NCBI GenBank assembly: GCA_017984435.1
Contig: JAGNZK010000011.1
Location: forward strand, 1 to 64,000
DNA: 64,000 nucleotides
Reading direction: 5' to 3'
Origin: Nitrosomonas sp.
Lineage (GTDB): Bacteria > Pseudomonadota > Gammaproteobacteria > Burkholderiales > Nitrosomonadaceae
Part shown: in pieces, positions 34,439 to 44,589 of the stretch
Numbering within the stretch: the stretch's first letter is position 1
Layout of the letters: each line of letters opens with the position of its first letter
The notes under the pieces: model-generated
Seen by the model: only the letters and a program-made list of their open reading frames with translations
Database searches by the model: none
What the model was told of the DNA's origin: nothing
Program-made: the position numbers and the translations under genes

Positions 34439-34763
34439 TGCTGAGCAGATCGCCGTATCGTACCTGCAACGCCGGCATTTGGTTTTAGTAACACAGAATT
34501 ATCGCTGCCGTTTTGGCGAAATTGACCTGATCATGCGTGATGGAAGCACGCTGGTTTTCATCGAGGTCCGCATGCGCAGCCATGAAAAATTCGGCGGCGC
34601 CGCAGCCAGCATTACTTCGTCTAAGCAAACCAAAATTCTACGTACTGCACGTCATTATTTAGCTGAATTAAATCACGAACCACCCTGCCGTTTTGATGCA
34701 TTACTACTTTCAGGCATAAATGGCCAGGAAATTGAATGGATCAGGGATGCATTTGGTGAATAA
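34425..34763 (+). CDS. YraN family (UPF0102) protein
   Basis: 112 residues from the ATG at 34425, which overlaps the lpoA-like stop by 14 bp; a longer in-frame start lies inside that gene. Motifs GSDAEQIAVSYLQRRH, NYRCRFGEIDLIMRDG and LVFIEVRMRS fit the family, which has an endonuclease-like fold (E-I-D and E-V-R in place of E-x-K). Function is unproven. The neighbour order rsmI–lpoA–yraN matches many proteobacteria. Confidence 0.92.
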   Translation: MKGSDAEQIAVSYLQRRHLVLVTQNYRCRFGEIDLIMRDGSTLVFIEVRMRSHEKFGGAAASITSSKQTKILRTARHYLAELNHEPPCRFDALLLSGINGQEIEWIRDAFGE

Positions 34764-34785
34764 TCGATCAAGATATACTAATCAA

Positions 34786-35526
34786 TCATAAATGAATGCT
34801 GCGCCCACCATCCACCGCAATAATCTGTCCGGTAATATAAGGCGCATCAGCTATCAGAAACTGTACCGTTTTGGCGATATCATCCGGCTCGCCACAGCGT
34901 TTCAGTAATGTGCTTGCAATAATATGTTGGCGTGCCGCCTCATCAGCCCATTCGCCATCTTCCGGCCATAAAATCGGCCCCGGTGAAACACCATTGACAC
35001 GCACTTCCGGTGCCATTTCTACCGCCAGCGATTTGGTCAGCGATAATAATCCACCTTTGGCGGCATTGTAGATCACATAATTCTTTAATGGTCGTTCGGT
35101 ATGAATATCCACAATATTGATCACACAACCCTGCCGCTCTTTCAGATAAGGCGCTGCTGCCTGGGATAGAAATAGCGGTGCTTGAAGATTACTGCCTACC
35201 AGGTCATTCCAATCTTGCAATGTACATTGTTGAAGCAGCGTCGGAAAAAAGCTGGAGGCATTGTTAATCAATACATCCAGTCGCCCAAACCGATTGATTG
35301 CTTTTTCAATCAGACCGGACAATAATTCTATATCCAGCAAATCTGCTTGCACCAAAGCCACTGAATCAGGACGTTTCTGAGTTAATTCATCGTACAATAC
35401 CTTAGCTTCATCGCGTGAAGAACGATAATGCACGATCAGTCTGGCGCCTTGCGCGTGCAACCTGCGGCAAATAGCGGCCCCTACCCGTTTTGCCCCGCCA
35501 GTAATTAATATCACTTTTTCTTGCAC
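34786..35526 (-). CDS. Pteridine reductase-like short-chain dehydrogenase
   Basis: 246 residues from a GTG at 35526 with GGAGG five bases upstream; a TTG at 35541 is possible but lacks such a site. The Rossmann motif is ITGGAKRVGAAICRRLH, where the arginine after GGAK is typical of pteridine reductases (FolM/PTR1-like). Other elements are DVLINNASSFFPT and the active-site pair in YNAAKGGLLS. It probably reduces dihydrobiopterin or dihydrofolate-type pterins using NADPH. It is divergent from the methyltransferase gene at 35611. Confidence 0.87.
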   Translation of the reverse strand: MQEKVILITGGAKRVGAAICRRLHAQGARLIVHYRSSRDEAKVLYDELTQKRPDSVALVQADLLDIELLSGLIEKAINRFGRLDVLINNASSFFPTLLQQCTLQDWNDLVGSNLQAPLFLSQAAAPYLKERQGCVINIVDIHTERPLKNYVIYNAAKGGLLSLTKSLAVEMAPEVRVNGVSPGPILWPEDGEWADEAARQHIIASTLLKRCGEPDDIAKTVQFLIADAPYITGQIIAVDGGRSIHL

Positions 35527-35610
35527 ATACACCTCCGTCAAAGTACTGCTAAACTACGGCCCGGCTCATTTACAATTTTTGCAATTTACCACAAAGAAAT
35601 TTTCTTGCTT

Positions 35611-36798
35611 ATGTCTTTACATGCAACTTTACCGCCCGCCAGTGAAATTGCGCTGGCACATAGCCACTCTGTACAAATGATGATCCGGGATAAAATCCGT
35701 GCCGCAGGTGGCTGGATGTCATTCCAACAATTCATGGATTTGGCACTGTACGCACCGGGAATGGGCTACTACAATAGTGGCGCAACGAAATTAGGCAGCG
35801 CGGGCGATTTTGTCACGGCACCGGAAATATCTTCATTATTTGGTCACACAGTAGCGCAACAAATCATCCAAATTTCCCGGCAAGCTAATCAAGCCGATAT
35901 CCTTGAATTTGGCGCCGGATCCGGCAAATTGGCGCTGGATTTATTGCTTGAGCTGAAAAATGCAGATGCATTACCGGAAAAATATTTTATTCTTGAAATC
36001 AGCGCGGAGTTACGTCAGCGGCAGCAACAGCTACTCACCAACAAAATCCCTCACCTCATTCATTTAGTCGAGTGGCTGGAACAATTGCCCGCTCAATTTA
36101 GTGGCACCATTCTTGCCAATGAAGTGCTGGATGCCATGCCAGTGAATATCGTGTCATGGCATGACCATGCCATATTTGAGCGCGGCATCGTATGGCAAAA
36201 CGATCAATTTGCGTGGCAAGATCGTCCCATCCAAAATGTAGAATTGCATGATGCTGCGAGTCAATTAACGCTGCAGATAAATCCAGACAATCACTCGATT
36301 GATGCCTATGTCAGTGAAATCAACCTTGCTGCCGGTCATTTTATGCACAGCCTGGCAGACATCTTGCAACAAGGCGTTATTCTATTGATTGACTACGGTT
36401 TCGGTCGCAGCGAGTATTATCATCCTCAGCGCAATCAAGGTACACTGATGTGCCATTATCGTCATCATGCACACGATGATCCGTTTTATTTGCCCGGTCT
36501 GCAAGATATCACCAGTCACGTTGATTTCAGTGCGGTTACCACGGCGGCAGAAGATGCTGAATTAATGTTATTGGGTTACACCACCCAAGCTTATTTTCTT
36601 ATTAATTGCGGCATCACCGAAATTCTGGCGCGGACATCCATTGACGATACGAACAATTACTTACCACAAGCCAATCGACTGCAGAAACTGGTCAGTCCGG
36701 CTGAAATGGGCGAACTATTTAAGGTGATCGCGTTTGGAAAGAATTTTTCGGAGCCATTGGCCGGGTTCAAGTGCGGAGACATGAGTCGTTTGCTATAA
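35611..36798 (+). CDS. SAM-dependent methyltransferase, NDUFAF7/COG1565 family
   Basis: 395 residues from the ATG at 35611; an earlier start would lie over the divergent gene. Family features are GWMSFQQFMDLALYAPGMGY, the SAM-binding segment ILEFGAGSGKLALDLL, ILANEVLDAMPV, LLIDYGFGRSEYYHP and RNQGTLMCHYRHHAHDDPF. Mitochondrial NDUFAF7 methylates an arginine of complex I; the bacterial role is less clear. It lies 65 bp upstream of hisC on the same strand. Confidence 0.93.
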   Translation: MSLHATLPPASEIALAHSHSVQMMIRDKIRAAGGWMSFQQFMDLALYAPGMGYYNSGATKLGSAGDFVTAPEISSLFGHTVAQQIIQISRQANQADILEFGAGSGKLALDLLLELKNADALPEKYFILEISAELRQRQQQLLTNKIPHLIHLVEWLEQLPAQFSGTILANEVLDAMPVNIVSWHDHAIFERGIVWQNDQFAWQDRPIQNVELHDAASQLTLQINPDNHSIDAYVSEINLAAGHFMHSLADILQQGVILLIDYGFGRSEYYHPQRNQGTLMCHYRHHAHDDPFYLPGLQDITSHVDFSAVTTAAEDAELMLLGYTTQAYFLINCGITEILARTSIDDTNNYLPQANRLQKLVSPAEMGELFKVIAFGKNFSEPLAGFKCGDMSRLL

Positions 36799-36863
36799 AT
36801 AATTCAATAAAATTGAATTCTCAGTCTCAACTTTAAAGCCATGTTGAGTTAAAATAAGCCGGT

Positions 36864-37949
36864 ATGCCTAATTCTTATAATCCAGATCAAATTATCCGCC
36901 CGGAAATTCTCGCGCTCTCAGCTTATCATGTACCGCCTGCAACAGGTATGATCAAGCTGGATGCGATGGAAAATCCATACGCATTGCCATCTGCATTGCG
37001 TGAAGAAATTGCACAATTAACCGCAAACGCACCGATCAATCGTTACCCTGACGCCAGTGCCGCTTCATTGAAAGCAGCATTACGCCAAGCATTGGCTATT
37101 TCTGCGGATATGGATATTCTGCTGGGGAATGGATCGGATGAAATTATCCAAATTATCGCTATGGCTGTCGCCAAACCCGGTGCGGTGTTAATGAGTGTTG
37201 AACCTGCATTTGTCATGTTCCGGATGATCGCCACATTCGCAAACATCCAGTATGTCGGGGTACCCTTAAAAAAAGACTTTTCACTGGATCTGGAAGCCAT
37301 GCTGGCTGCAATAGCAAAATACAAGCCAGCTGTCATTTTCCTGGCTTACCCTAACAATCCAACGGGAAATTTATTTAATGCCGATGCAGTCCTTAGCATC
37401 ATTCAAGCAACTCCTGGTATAGTTGTTATTGATGAAGCCTACCATGCTTTCGCTGATGCCAGCTTAATCGATCAATTAACGCAGTACCCCAACCTATTAT
37501 TAATGCGTACACTATCCAAACTGGGATTGGCAGGTTTAAGGTTGGGTTTATTAGTTGGCCGATCAGAGTGGCTGACGCAACTGGAAAAGGTGCGCTTACC
37601 TTACAATGTTGGCATAATAACGCAATTAATCGCGGAGAAAGTATTGCATCATACGGATGTATTACTGGAACAGGCAGAAGTTATCAAGTCAGAACGTACA
37701 AAAATGATCGCATATCTTGGTACAATAAACGGGATAGAGGTATTTCCTTCGAATGCCAATTTTATTTTGTTCCGCATTCACGCGGCAAGCGAAGTCTTTC
37801 AGGCACTCAAGCAACGAAAAATACTCATCAAAAATCTTGATGGCGCATATCCATTATTAGAAAATTGTTTGCGTGTAACTGTCGGCACACCGGATGAAAA
37901 CTCACAATTTTGCGCGACACTGCACGCCATACTCAATAAAACAATTTAA
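36864..37949 (+). CDS. hisC: Histidinol-phosphate aminotransferase
   Basis: 361 residues. The class II aminotransferase pattern is present: [75 protein letters not shown] and the PLP-lysine region [15 protein letters not shown]. It converts imidazole-acetol phosphate to histidinol phosphate. First of a seven-gene his cluster (hisCBHAFIE); hisG, hisD and hisZ are not in the window. Confidence 0.97.
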   Translation: MPNSYNPDQIIRPEILALSAYHVPPATGMIKLDAMENPYALPSALREEIAQLTANAPINRYPDASAASLKAALRQALAISADMDILLGNGSDEIIQIIAMAVAKPGAVLMSVEPAFVMFRMIATFANIQYVGVPLKKDFSLDLEAMLAAIAKYKPAVIFLAYPNNPTGNLFNADAVLSIIQATPGIVVIDEAYHAFADASLIDQLTQYPNLLLMRTLSKLGLAGLRLGLLVGRSEWLTQLEKVRLPYNVGIITQLIAEKVLHHTDVLLEQAEVIKSERTKMIAYLGTINGIEVFPSNANFILFRIHAASEVFQALKQRKILIKNLDGAYPLLENCLRVTVGTPDENSQFCATLHAILNKTI

Positions 37950-37991
37950 AACTCACTCAAAATCTCTGTATTTATCAAACGTCACTATTCT

Positions 37992-38579
37992 ATGCGCCAA
38001 GCACAGGTAACAAGAAATACGCTGGAAACTCAGATCAGCATCAATCTGAATCTGGATGGAACAGGTCAATCCATTCTGAGTACGGGAGTACCTTTTCTGG
38101 ATCACATGCTCGACCAGATTGTCCGTCATGGCATGATCGATCTTGAGATCACTGCCAAAGGCGATTTACACATTGACGCACACCACACCGTTGAGGATAT
38201 CGGCATTGCTTTTGGTCAGGCCATTACTAAAGCAGTAGGCGACAAAAAAGGATTACGCCGCTACGGTCATGCGTATGTCCCTTTGGATGAGGCGTTATCA
38301 CGTGTCGTTATAGACCTGTCAGGACGCCCAGGCTTAGTATTCAATGTTGATTTTGTCCGGGCACGGATTGGTGATTTTGATGCCGATCTTATCCATGAAT
38401 TCTTCCAAGGATTCGTCAATCATGCCCTGATAACCTTGCATATTGACAATCTATCGGGAAAAAATGCACATCATCAAGCCGAAACCATGTTTAAAGCATT
38501 TGGACGAGCACTCCGCATGGCTATTGAACATGACTCTCGTGCAGCCGGTATTATTCCATCCACCAAAGGCACTCTATAA
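37992..38579 (+). CDS. hisB: Imidazoleglycerol-phosphate dehydratase
   Basis: 195 residues, the monofunctional size, without the histidinol-phosphatase domain of enteric HisB. The metal-binding histidine motifs are [28 protein letters not shown] and [19 protein letters not shown], arranged as twin halves. It dehydrates imidazoleglycerol phosphate. A gene for a separate histidinol phosphatase is not visible here. It follows hisC by 42 bp. Confidence 0.98.
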   Translation: MRQAQVTRNTLETQISINLNLDGTGQSILSTGVPFLDHMLDQIVRHGMIDLEITAKGDLHIDAHHTVEDIGIAFGQAITKAVGDKKGLRRYGHAYVPLDEALSRVVIDLSGRPGLVFNVDFVRARIGDFDADLIHEFFQGFVNHALITLHIDNLSGKNAHHQAETMFKAFGRALRMAIEHDSRAAGIIPSTKGTL

Positions 38580-38605
38580 GTAACCTTGTTGATAGACATC
38601 ATCGT

Positions 38606-39250
38606 ATGATTGATATTGCAATTGTTGACTATGGAATGGGAAATTTACGTTCCGTACATAAAGCGCTTGAACATGTTGCACCGACCGCCTCGATTGTGGT
38701 CACCAGTGATCCGGACATTGTGCAGAAAGCAAAGCGTATCGTAGTACCCGGGCAAGGCGCCATGCGTAACTGTATGCATGAGCTTGAAACCCGTGGACTG
38801 CGTGAAGTCGTCATGGAAGCAGCTGCTCATAAACCGTTTCTGGGCATTTGTCTCGGCCTGCAAATGTTATTCGAAGAAAGTGAAGAAGGGCATATTAAAA
38901 GTTTAAATATCCTGCCTGGAAAGGTCGTGCATTTCTCTGCACCGGCCATGATAACAGCGGATGGACAAAAACTTAAAGTACCGCATATGGGTTGGAATCA
39001 AGTTCATCAAGCAATGAAACATCCTCTATGGGAAGGTATCGCGGAAGATGCTCGTTTTTATTTCGTACATAGCTATTATGTTGAAACAGAAGATGCCGCA
39101 TTCATTGCTGCACGTAGTAGTTATCCTGCGCCATTTACTTGTGCCGTTGCAAAGGATAATATTTTCGCTGTACAGTTTCATCCGGAAAAAAGCCAGTTAG
39201 CAGGATTAACGCTGTTAAGTAATTTTGCCAAATGGACACCACACTTCTAA
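38606..39250 (+). CDS. hisH: Imidazole glycerol phosphate synthase, glutaminase subunit
   Basis: 214 residues. The class I glutamine amidotransferase triad is visible: the nucleophile Cys in FLGICLGLQMLFEESEEG, and His and Glu in AVQFHPEKSQ. The opening IAIVDYGMGNLRSVHKAL is typical of HisH. It supplies ammonia through a channel to HisF. The order hisB-hisH-hisA-hisF is standard. Confidence 0.98.
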   Translation: MIDIAIVDYGMGNLRSVHKALEHVAPTASIVVTSDPDIVQKAKRIVVPGQGAMRNCMHELETRGLREVVMEAAAHKPFLGICLGLQMLFEESEEGHIKSLNILPGKVVHFSAPAMITADGQKLKVPHMGWNQVHQAMKHPLWEGIAEDARFYFVHSYYVETEDAAFIAARSSYPAPFTCAVAKDNIFAVQFHPEKSQLAGLTLLSNFAKWTPHF

Positions 39251-39306
39251 AATCAAAAAGTAGCAAAATAACCCTCTATTAATCAATTACTAACTCTGAT
39301 TAAGCC

Positions 39307-40062
39307 ATGCTGATTATTCCTGCAATAGATCTCAAAGATGGACACTGTGTTCGACTCAGACAAGGCGTCATGGAAGATGCCACTGTATTTTCCAAAGAAC
39401 CGAGTGAAATGGCAATACATTGGTTAAATCAAGGTGCGCGAAGGCTTCATCTTGTTGATTTAAACGGTGCATTTGCTGGAAAACCAAAAAATGAAGTGGC
39501 TATTCGTGAAATCGTACAAGCCATTGATGACCAGATTCCAATTCAACTGGGCGGCGGTATTCGTGATCTCGATACCATCGAACGTTATCTGGATAATGGC
39601 ATTACCTACATCATTATTGGTACTGCCGCCATTAAAATACCTGGTTTCTTGCAGGATGCCTGCAATGCTTTTCCAGGTCAGATTATGGCCGGACTGGATG
39701 CAAGAGATGGCAAGGTAGCTGTTGATGGTTGGTCTAAAATAACCGGGCATGATGTCATCGACCTGGCCAAAAAATTTGAAGATTATGGTGTAGAAGCCAT
39801 TATTTATACCGACATCGGCAGAGATGGCATGCTCAGTGGTGTCAACGCCAAAGCGACGGTCGAATTGGCCAGGCAATTAACCATTCCGATCATTGCCAGT
39901 GGTGGCATCACCAATATTGATGATGTGCATACACTGTGCGAAATTGAATCAGAAGGCATTATGGGCGCTATCACAGGGAGAGCAATCTATGAAGGCTCAC
40001 TGGATTTTAAGGAAGCCCAGATACTGGCTGACAAACTCAGCGCGAATACCGGTGCTTCATAA
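39307..40062 (+). CDS. hisA: Phosphoribosylformimino-AICAR-phosphate isomerase
   Basis: 251 residues, a (beta/alpha)8 barrel. It begins [19 protein letters not shown] with the catalytic aspartate in AIDLKDG. Other barrel motifs are [40 protein letters not shown] and [13 protein letters not shown]. It opens the ribose ring of ProFAR. It is followed by hisF, a homologous barrel. Confidence 0.98.
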   Translation: MLIIPAIDLKDGHCVRLRQGVMEDATVFSKEPSEMAIHWLNQGARRLHLVDLNGAFAGKPKNEVAIREIVQAIDDQIPIQLGGGIRDLDTIERYLDNGITYIIIGTAAIKIPGFLQDACNAFPGQIMAGLDARDGKVAVDGWSKITGHDVIDLAKKFEDYGVEAIIYTDIGRDGMLSGVNAKATVELARQLTIPIIASGGITNIDDVHTLCEIESEGIMGAITGRAIYEGSLDFKEAQILADKLSANTGAS

Positions 40063-40132
40063 AATAGTCCTCGCAATCGAGAATCATCACATTCATTATC
40101 TTTCCCTTATTTTTATCATCGGCTTTTAAATC

Positions 40133-40906
40133 ATGGGCCTCGCTAAACGTATTATTCCATGCTTGGATGTAACCAATGGACGTGTTGTTAAAGGCGTTAA
40201 CTTTGTAGCGCTGCGTGATGCAGGTGATCCAGTAGAAATTTCACGCCGTTACGATGAACAGGGTGCAGATGAGCTTACTTTTCTGGACATCACCGCCAGC
40301 TCTGATAATCGCGATCTGATTTTACATATCATCGAAGACGTTGCTGCACAGGTATTTATTCCTTTGACTGTGGGTGGCGGTGTGCGTCAGGTTGAAGATA
40401 TTCGCCGGTTACTCAATGCCGGTGCGGATAAAGTGAGTATCAACACATCAGCAATCCTGAATCCGCAATTGGTTGCCGATGCATCCGATCATTACGGTTC
40501 CCAGTGCATTGTTGTAGCGATTGATGCCAAACAGGTTGCTTCATCCGATGGTTCACCGCGTTGGGAAGTTTTTACACATGGTGGGCGTAAAGCAACCGGC
40601 ATTGATGCCATTGAATGGGCAAAAAAAATGCAATCCCTGGGAGCCGGTGAAATTCTACTCACCAGTATGGATAGAGATGGCACACGTAACGGTTTTGATA
40701 TCGCCTTGACACGTGCTGTTTCAGATGCGATTGATATACCGGTTATTGCCAGCGGCGGTGTCGGCAATCTGGATCACTTGGTCGATGGCATTCTGCAAGG
40801 ACATGCGGATGCCGTATTAGCAGCCAGTATCTTTCACTATGGCGAATTTACCGTGCAGCAAGCCAAGCAGTATATGGCACAACATGGCATAGAAGTACGA
40901 TTGTAG
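40133..40906 (+). CDS. hisF: Imidazole glycerol phosphate synthase, cyclase subunit
   Basis: 257 residues. It starts [20 protein letters not shown] with the catalytic aspartate in CLDV, and the second catalytic aspartate is in [14 protein letters not shown]. Phosphate-binding segments are [14 protein letters not shown] and [13 protein letters not shown]. With HisH it forms imidazole glycerol phosphate and AICAR, linking histidine and purine synthesis. Confidence 0.98.
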   Translation: MGLAKRIIPCLDVTNGRVVKGVNFVALRDAGDPVEISRRYDEQGADELTFLDITASSDNRDLILHIIEDVAAQVFIPLTVGGGVRQVEDIRRLLNAGADKVSINTSAILNPQLVADASDHYGSQCIVVAIDAKQVASSDGSPRWEVFTHGGRKATGIDAIEWAKKMQSLGAGEILLTSMDRDGTRNGFDIALTRAVSDAIDIPVIASGGVGNLDHLVDGILQGHADAVLAASIFHYGEFTVQQAKQYMAQHGIEVRL

Positions 40907-40948
40907 TGATAGAATGCCATTTTAACCTTAACAAGTGTTGATTTATTT

Positions 40949-41338
40949 ATGCTTGATACCTGGCTCAGTAAAATCAACTGGTCTGAAGATGGTCTGATAC
41001 CTGTCATCGCTCAAGAAGCTGATAGTGGCGAAATCTTAATGGTCGCTTGGATGAACCAGGAAGCGCTGAAGCTGACTGTGGAAAAACGTGAAGCAATATA
41101 CTGGTCGCGTTCGCGTAAAAAGTTGTGGCATAAAGGTGAGGAATCCGGTCATATCCAGAAAATAAAAGATATTTATCTGGATTGCGATGAAGATGTATTA
41201 CTCCTTGTCGTGGAACAAGTAGGTGGTATCGCCTGCCATACCGGCAGACACAATTGTTTCTTTCAAAGATTGGAAGATAATCAATGGGTCGTTGCAGCTC
41301 CCGTAATCAAAAATCCGGAAGAAATTTATAACAAATGA
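40949..41338 (+). CDS. hisI: Phosphoribosyl-AMP cyclohydrolase
   Basis: 129 residues, monofunctional. Motifs are [40 protein letters not shown] (given here up to its conserved core), [20 protein letters not shown] and [11 protein letters not shown], with the zinc-binding cysteines. Its last codons overlap the hisE start (stop TGA within ATGA), so the two are translationally coupled. Confidence 0.98.
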   Translation: MLDTWLSKINWSEDGLIPVIAQEADSGEILMVAWMNQEALKLTVEKREAIYWSRSRKKLWHKGEESGHIQKIKDIYLDCDEDVLLLVVEQVGGIACHTGRHNCFFQRLEDNQWVVAAPVIKNPEEIYNK

Positions 41339-41661
41339 CCGATCTAACCATTCTCCGCCGTTTAGCGGCAACCATTGAAACACGTAAACTGGCCGATGCC
41401 AATAGCTCGTACGTCGCCAAGCTATTTCATGGCGGACAAGACAAAATACTCAAAAAAATTGCTGAAGAATCTGCTGAAACATTGATGGCATCTAAAGATG
41501 GCAATGCAGATCAAGTGATCTATGAAACCGCGGATCTATGGTTTCATTGTCTGATATTACTTGCCTATCACGGATTGACGCCCGATGATGTGTTAAAAGA
41601 ACTGGAAAGACGTGAAGGTGTCTCCGGAATTGAAGAAAAAGCATCGCGAACAACAGATTAA
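41335..41661 (+). CDS. hisE: Phosphoribosyl-ATP pyrophosphatase
   Basis: 108 residues. The MazG-like fold pattern is [51 protein letters not shown] and [20 protein letters not shown]. The paired acidic residues EESAE and ETADLWFH bind magnesium. It overlaps hisI by 4 bp. It ends the his block, and the HIT gene follows 15 bp later. Confidence 0.97.
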   Translation: MTDLTILRRLAATIETRKLADANSSYVAKLFHGGQDKILKKIAEESAETLMASKDGNADQVIYETADLWFHCLILLAYHGLTPDDVLKELERREGVSGIEEKASRTTD

Positions 41662-41676
41662 AGAATGGGTTAACGT

Positions 41677-42027
41677 ATGAATAACTGTATATTTTGCAAA
41701 ATAATCAGAAAAGAGATTCCTTGCAATAAAATCTATGAAGATGCAGATATCCTTGCTTTTAACGACATCAACCCTGCTGCGCCTGTTCATTTCTTGCTGA
41801 TTCCTAAGTTGCATATTGATTCACTCGTTGAGATTCAAGATAATCATCAGAGTATATTAGGTAAGATGCTACTATTAGCACCTAAGCTGGCAAAAGAACA
41901 AGGTTGCGAAGATGGTTTTCGCACAATTATCAATACTGGGCGTGTAGGTGGACAAGAAGTATTTCATTTGCATTTCCACATAATCGGTGGCAGGGAGCGT
42001 CTGCCTGTAATGATTCATCAAGGCTAA
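41677..42027 (+). CDS. HIT family nucleotide hydrolase (HinT-like)
   Basis: 116 residues. The family opening NNCIFCKIIRKEIPCNKIYE has the zinc-type cysteines (CIFC), and the active-site triad is in GGQEVFHLHFHIIGG (HxHxH). Such proteins cleave adenosine phosphoramidates and aminoacyl-adenylates. Its place between hisE and tatA is conserved in betaproteobacteria. Confidence 0.95.
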   Translation: MNNCIFCKIIRKEIPCNKIYEDADILAFNDINPAAPVHFLLIPKLHIDSLVEIQDNHQSILGKMLLLAPKLAKEQGCEDGFRTIINTGRVGGQEVFHLHFHIIGGRERLPVMIHQG

Positions 42028-42061
42028 GCGCTAGCACTGCTCCATTTAACAGGAGAAAGTC

Positions 42062-42451
42062 ATGGGTACATTCAGCATTTGGCATTGGATAATTGTACTA
42101 GTCATTGTTGTTTTGGTATTTGGCACCAAAAAATTACGTAATTTGGGCAGCGATTTGGGTGGTGCCTTAAAAGGCTTCAAAGACGGCATGAAAGAATCTG
42201 ACACTGAAAACACATTGTCTGAATCAGCCCATGCCAAAGATCCGATTATAGAAGTCGAAGCGAAAAAGGAAGCTTCTGTAAACACCTTCAAGGACAGCGC
42301 CCAAGAAGAGCAACGTGCGCCGATCAATAACCCTATTTCACCCATGCAAGGAAATAAAACCACGACAGAAAATAACGTATCTCAGCCAACAAATGTGAAC
42401 AGTCAAATAACCGATGCTGAAGCCAAGGAAAAAACGCACGCCAAAGCTTAA
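42062..42451 (+). CDS. tatA: Sec-independent protein translocase TatA
   Basis: 129 residues. A single membrane helix ([19 protein letters not shown]) is followed by an amphipathic helix ([20 protein letters not shown]) and a long, polar, poorly conserved tail of about 75 residues rich in lysine and glutamate. The tail is longer than in most TatA proteins. AGGAG lies six bases before the ATG. It forms the pore of the twin-arginine pathway. Confidence 0.95.
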   Translation: MGTFSIWHWIIVLVIVVLVFGTKKLRNLGSDLGGALKGFKDGMKESDTENTLSESAHAKDPIIEVEAKKEASVNTFKDSAQEEQRAPINNPISPMQGNKTTTENNVSQPTNVNSQITDAEAKEKTHAKA

Positions 42452-42525
42452 ATATTTTGGAAGAGCCCAGCATCCCCAAACTTAATCAATAATTTCATTA
42501 ATACAGCTGCAATCAATGGAATAGC

Positions 42526-42918
42526 ATGTTTGATATCAGTTTCATGGAAATACTGGTTATCTCGATCGTCGCATTGATTGTGATCGGACCTGAGCGTTTG
42601 CCCACAGTAGCACGTACACTGGGACATCTATATGGCCGCTGTCGAAACTTTGTTTATAGTGTCAGAACTGACATTCACAATGAAATGCGTATGGAAGAAC
42701 TGAAAAAAATGCAGTCTTCCGTCCAGGAAACGGCTCAATCGGTTGAGGATTCCGTACAACAAGGTGTTGATCAGTTGAAAACGGCGCTGACCGATGCCAA
42801 GACTGAAGAAAATCAGCCAATGGACTTATCTGCATCACGATCCCATGCAGAATCACAACTACCTGCTCCACCTATCAATGAATCTTCACACAGCACACCT
42901 GATAAAAAAGGAAAATAA
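42526..42918 (+). CDS. tatB: Sec-independent protein translocase TatB
   Basis: 130 residues. It has the TatB features FDISFMEILVISIVALIVIG and the conserved GPERLPTVARTLGHLYGR, followed by a longer amphipathic region and an acidic/serine tail. It binds the twin-arginine signal together with TatC. The gene lies 74 bp after tatA and 60 bp before tatC. Confidence 0.96.
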   Translation: MFDISFMEILVISIVALIVIGPERLPTVARTLGHLYGRCRNFVYSVRTDIHNEMRMEELKKMQSSVQETAQSVEDSVQQGVDQLKTALTDAKTEENQPMDLSASRSHAESQLPAPPINESSHSTPDKKGK

Positions 42919-42978
42919 GGTTGTCCATATCATGTCGATCGATGTCTATGCAACATAATCACAGCTATAACCATTGCG

Positions 42979-43773
42979 ATGCTTGAAGGCTCATTCCTAT
43001 CACACTTGGTGGAATTACGCACCAGACTAATACGCGTGCTCGGTGGAATCATGCTCGGCTTTCTTCCTTGTGCCTTTTATGCACGTGAACTTTACACCCT
43101 ATTGGCACAACCACTTCTGGAAAAACTGCCGCAAGGCGGTCAAATGATTGCTACCGATGTCGCAACACCTTTTTTTGTACCGATGAAAGTCGCCATGATG
43201 ATGGCTTTTGTCATCACATTACCGCACACTTTTTATCAAATATGGGCGTTTATCGCACCCGGACTCTATTCCCATGAGAAACGCCTGGCTCTGCCGCTAG
43301 TCTTTGGCAGCAGTTTTTTATTCTTTTTTGGCATGGCATTCGCCTATTTGGCTGCACTGCCGGTAGTCTTTGAGTTTATTACCTATTTTGCACCAGAAGG
43401 TGTTGCCGTGATGACCGATATCGACAAATACTTAAGCTTTGTCTTATCGATGTTCATCGCTTTTGGCGTGACTTTTGAAGTACCGGTATTTGTCATCATT
43501 CTGGTTAGAACAGGTGTCATCACCATAGAAAAATTAAAGGAAATTCGTCCTTACGTCATCGTCGGCGCATTTGTTATTGCAGCTATTTTCACCCCCCCCG
43601 ATGTCATTTCACAATTCATGCTGGCAGTACCTTTGTGTCTTCTTTACGAACTGGGCATATTCATTGCCACTTTTATGATCCAAAAACATAATCAAGAAGC
43701 GCAATCTGATCCATTAATGCACCTCAAAAAAGACTCTTCCGAACAAAAAGATACCTCGACAAAAGTGGACTGA
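42979..43773 (+). CDS. tatC: Sec-independent protein translocase TatC
   Basis: 264 residues with six hydrophobic spans. The start region SFLSHLVELRTRLIRVLGG carries the L-E-L-R signal-recognition segment. FVPMKVAMMMAFVITLPHTF and FGVTFEVPVFVIILVRTGV with the conserved glutamate are also present, as is AIFTPPDVISQFMLAVPLC. It recognises folded precursors for export. The usual C-terminal tail is short and charged. Confidence 0.97.
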   Translation: MLEGSFLSHLVELRTRLIRVLGGIMLGFLPCAFYARELYTLLAQPLLEKLPQGGQMIATDVATPFFVPMKVAMMMAFVITLPHTFYQIWAFIAPGLYSHEKRLALPLVFGSSFLFFFGMAFAYLAALPVVFEFITYFAPEGVAVMTDIDKYLSFVLSMFIAFGVTFEVPVFVIILVRTGVITIEKLKEIRPYVIVGAFVIAAIFTPPDVISQFMLAVPLCLLYELGIFIATFMIQKHNQEAQSDPLMHLKKDSSEQKDTSTKVD

Positions 43774-43896
43774 TCACGATTCTGCCGGTGACCAACAAGA
43801 ATAAGCAGAAATCGTTATAATGAAACCAACCTGATCCTTCCAAATCTAAACTCAGGCAAAACTCATTTACGGATACCAATCTGCAAGGAACCAGCG

Positions 43897-44526
43897 ATGT
43901 CCAACAGCCATTCTGCTGCTCATTTAACGAAGTCGGTTATTTTCATGACCTTTATTTCCGGGCTATTTACCGCCAATAGCATATTGGCACAATCGTCAGG
44001 TACCCAGCAAAGTTATCAGCAACCTACAAGGCCACAAAGCCCGACAACCCAATCTTCATCGGAAAATCCAACTGATCAGAATAAGCCGCCAAGAAAAGTT
44101 CATCGTATCGGCACAGCTATTCCAGCTCCTCAAAACAGTATCAGTATAAAAAGCACGGATGCTGGCGCTATACGTAGACCGCCGCCTGGATCAGGATGCC
44201 CCAACTGCGGTATTGTCGATTTCGTTAATAAAATCGCACAAGGCCCCGGCTTGAATGCCATCGCAAGCGGTGTTGTCGCCGGAACGATTGCAAGAGAAGT
44301 GATTCGCCAAACACCCTATCCGCATGACATCAATCATCCCAATGCGATGAACGGCATCCCTGGCGGTTACGGCGGGAATGTTGCGCATCAGGGCAATCCG
44401 TATCAGATTGGCATCACCATGAGTGACGGCAGCCAAGCGATCATTGCACTTCCCGATGCATCACATCTCCAGCAAGGCGATAGAGTTCAGTTAATTGATG
44501 GCGTGGTAGTGCTGGATCGTCAGTAA
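43897..44526 (+). CDS. Exported glycine-zipper-type protein, unknown
   Basis: 209 residues with a signal peptide (SVIFMTFISGLFTANSILA). The mature N-terminal 70 residues are low-complexity (Gln, Ser, Pro). Then follows a GSGCPNCGIVDFV motif with a CxxC pair. A small-residue hydrophobic helix (LNAIASGVVAGTIAREV) follows, like the glycine zippers of SlyB-type proteins. The C-terminal domain (YQIGITMSDGSQAIIALPD ... LQQGDRVQLIDGVVVLD) resembles the SlyB-type outer-membrane domain. It is probably periplasmic or outer-membrane associated. Confidence 0.7.
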   Translation: MSNSHSAAHLTKSVIFMTFISGLFTANSILAQSSGTQQSYQQPTRPQSPTTQSSSENPTDQNKPPRKVHRIGTAIPAPQNSISIKSTDAGAIRRPPPGSGCPNCGIVDFVNKIAQGPGLNAIASGVVAGTIAREVIRQTPYPHDINHPNAMNGIPGGYGGNVAHQGNPYQIGITMSDGSQAIIALPDASHLQQGDRVQLIDGVVVLDRQ

Positions 44527-44589
44527 GCACTTGAAATTCACAACTACGGCAGAACATTTTCAGATATCTCGCTGATTGAGAAATATCTT

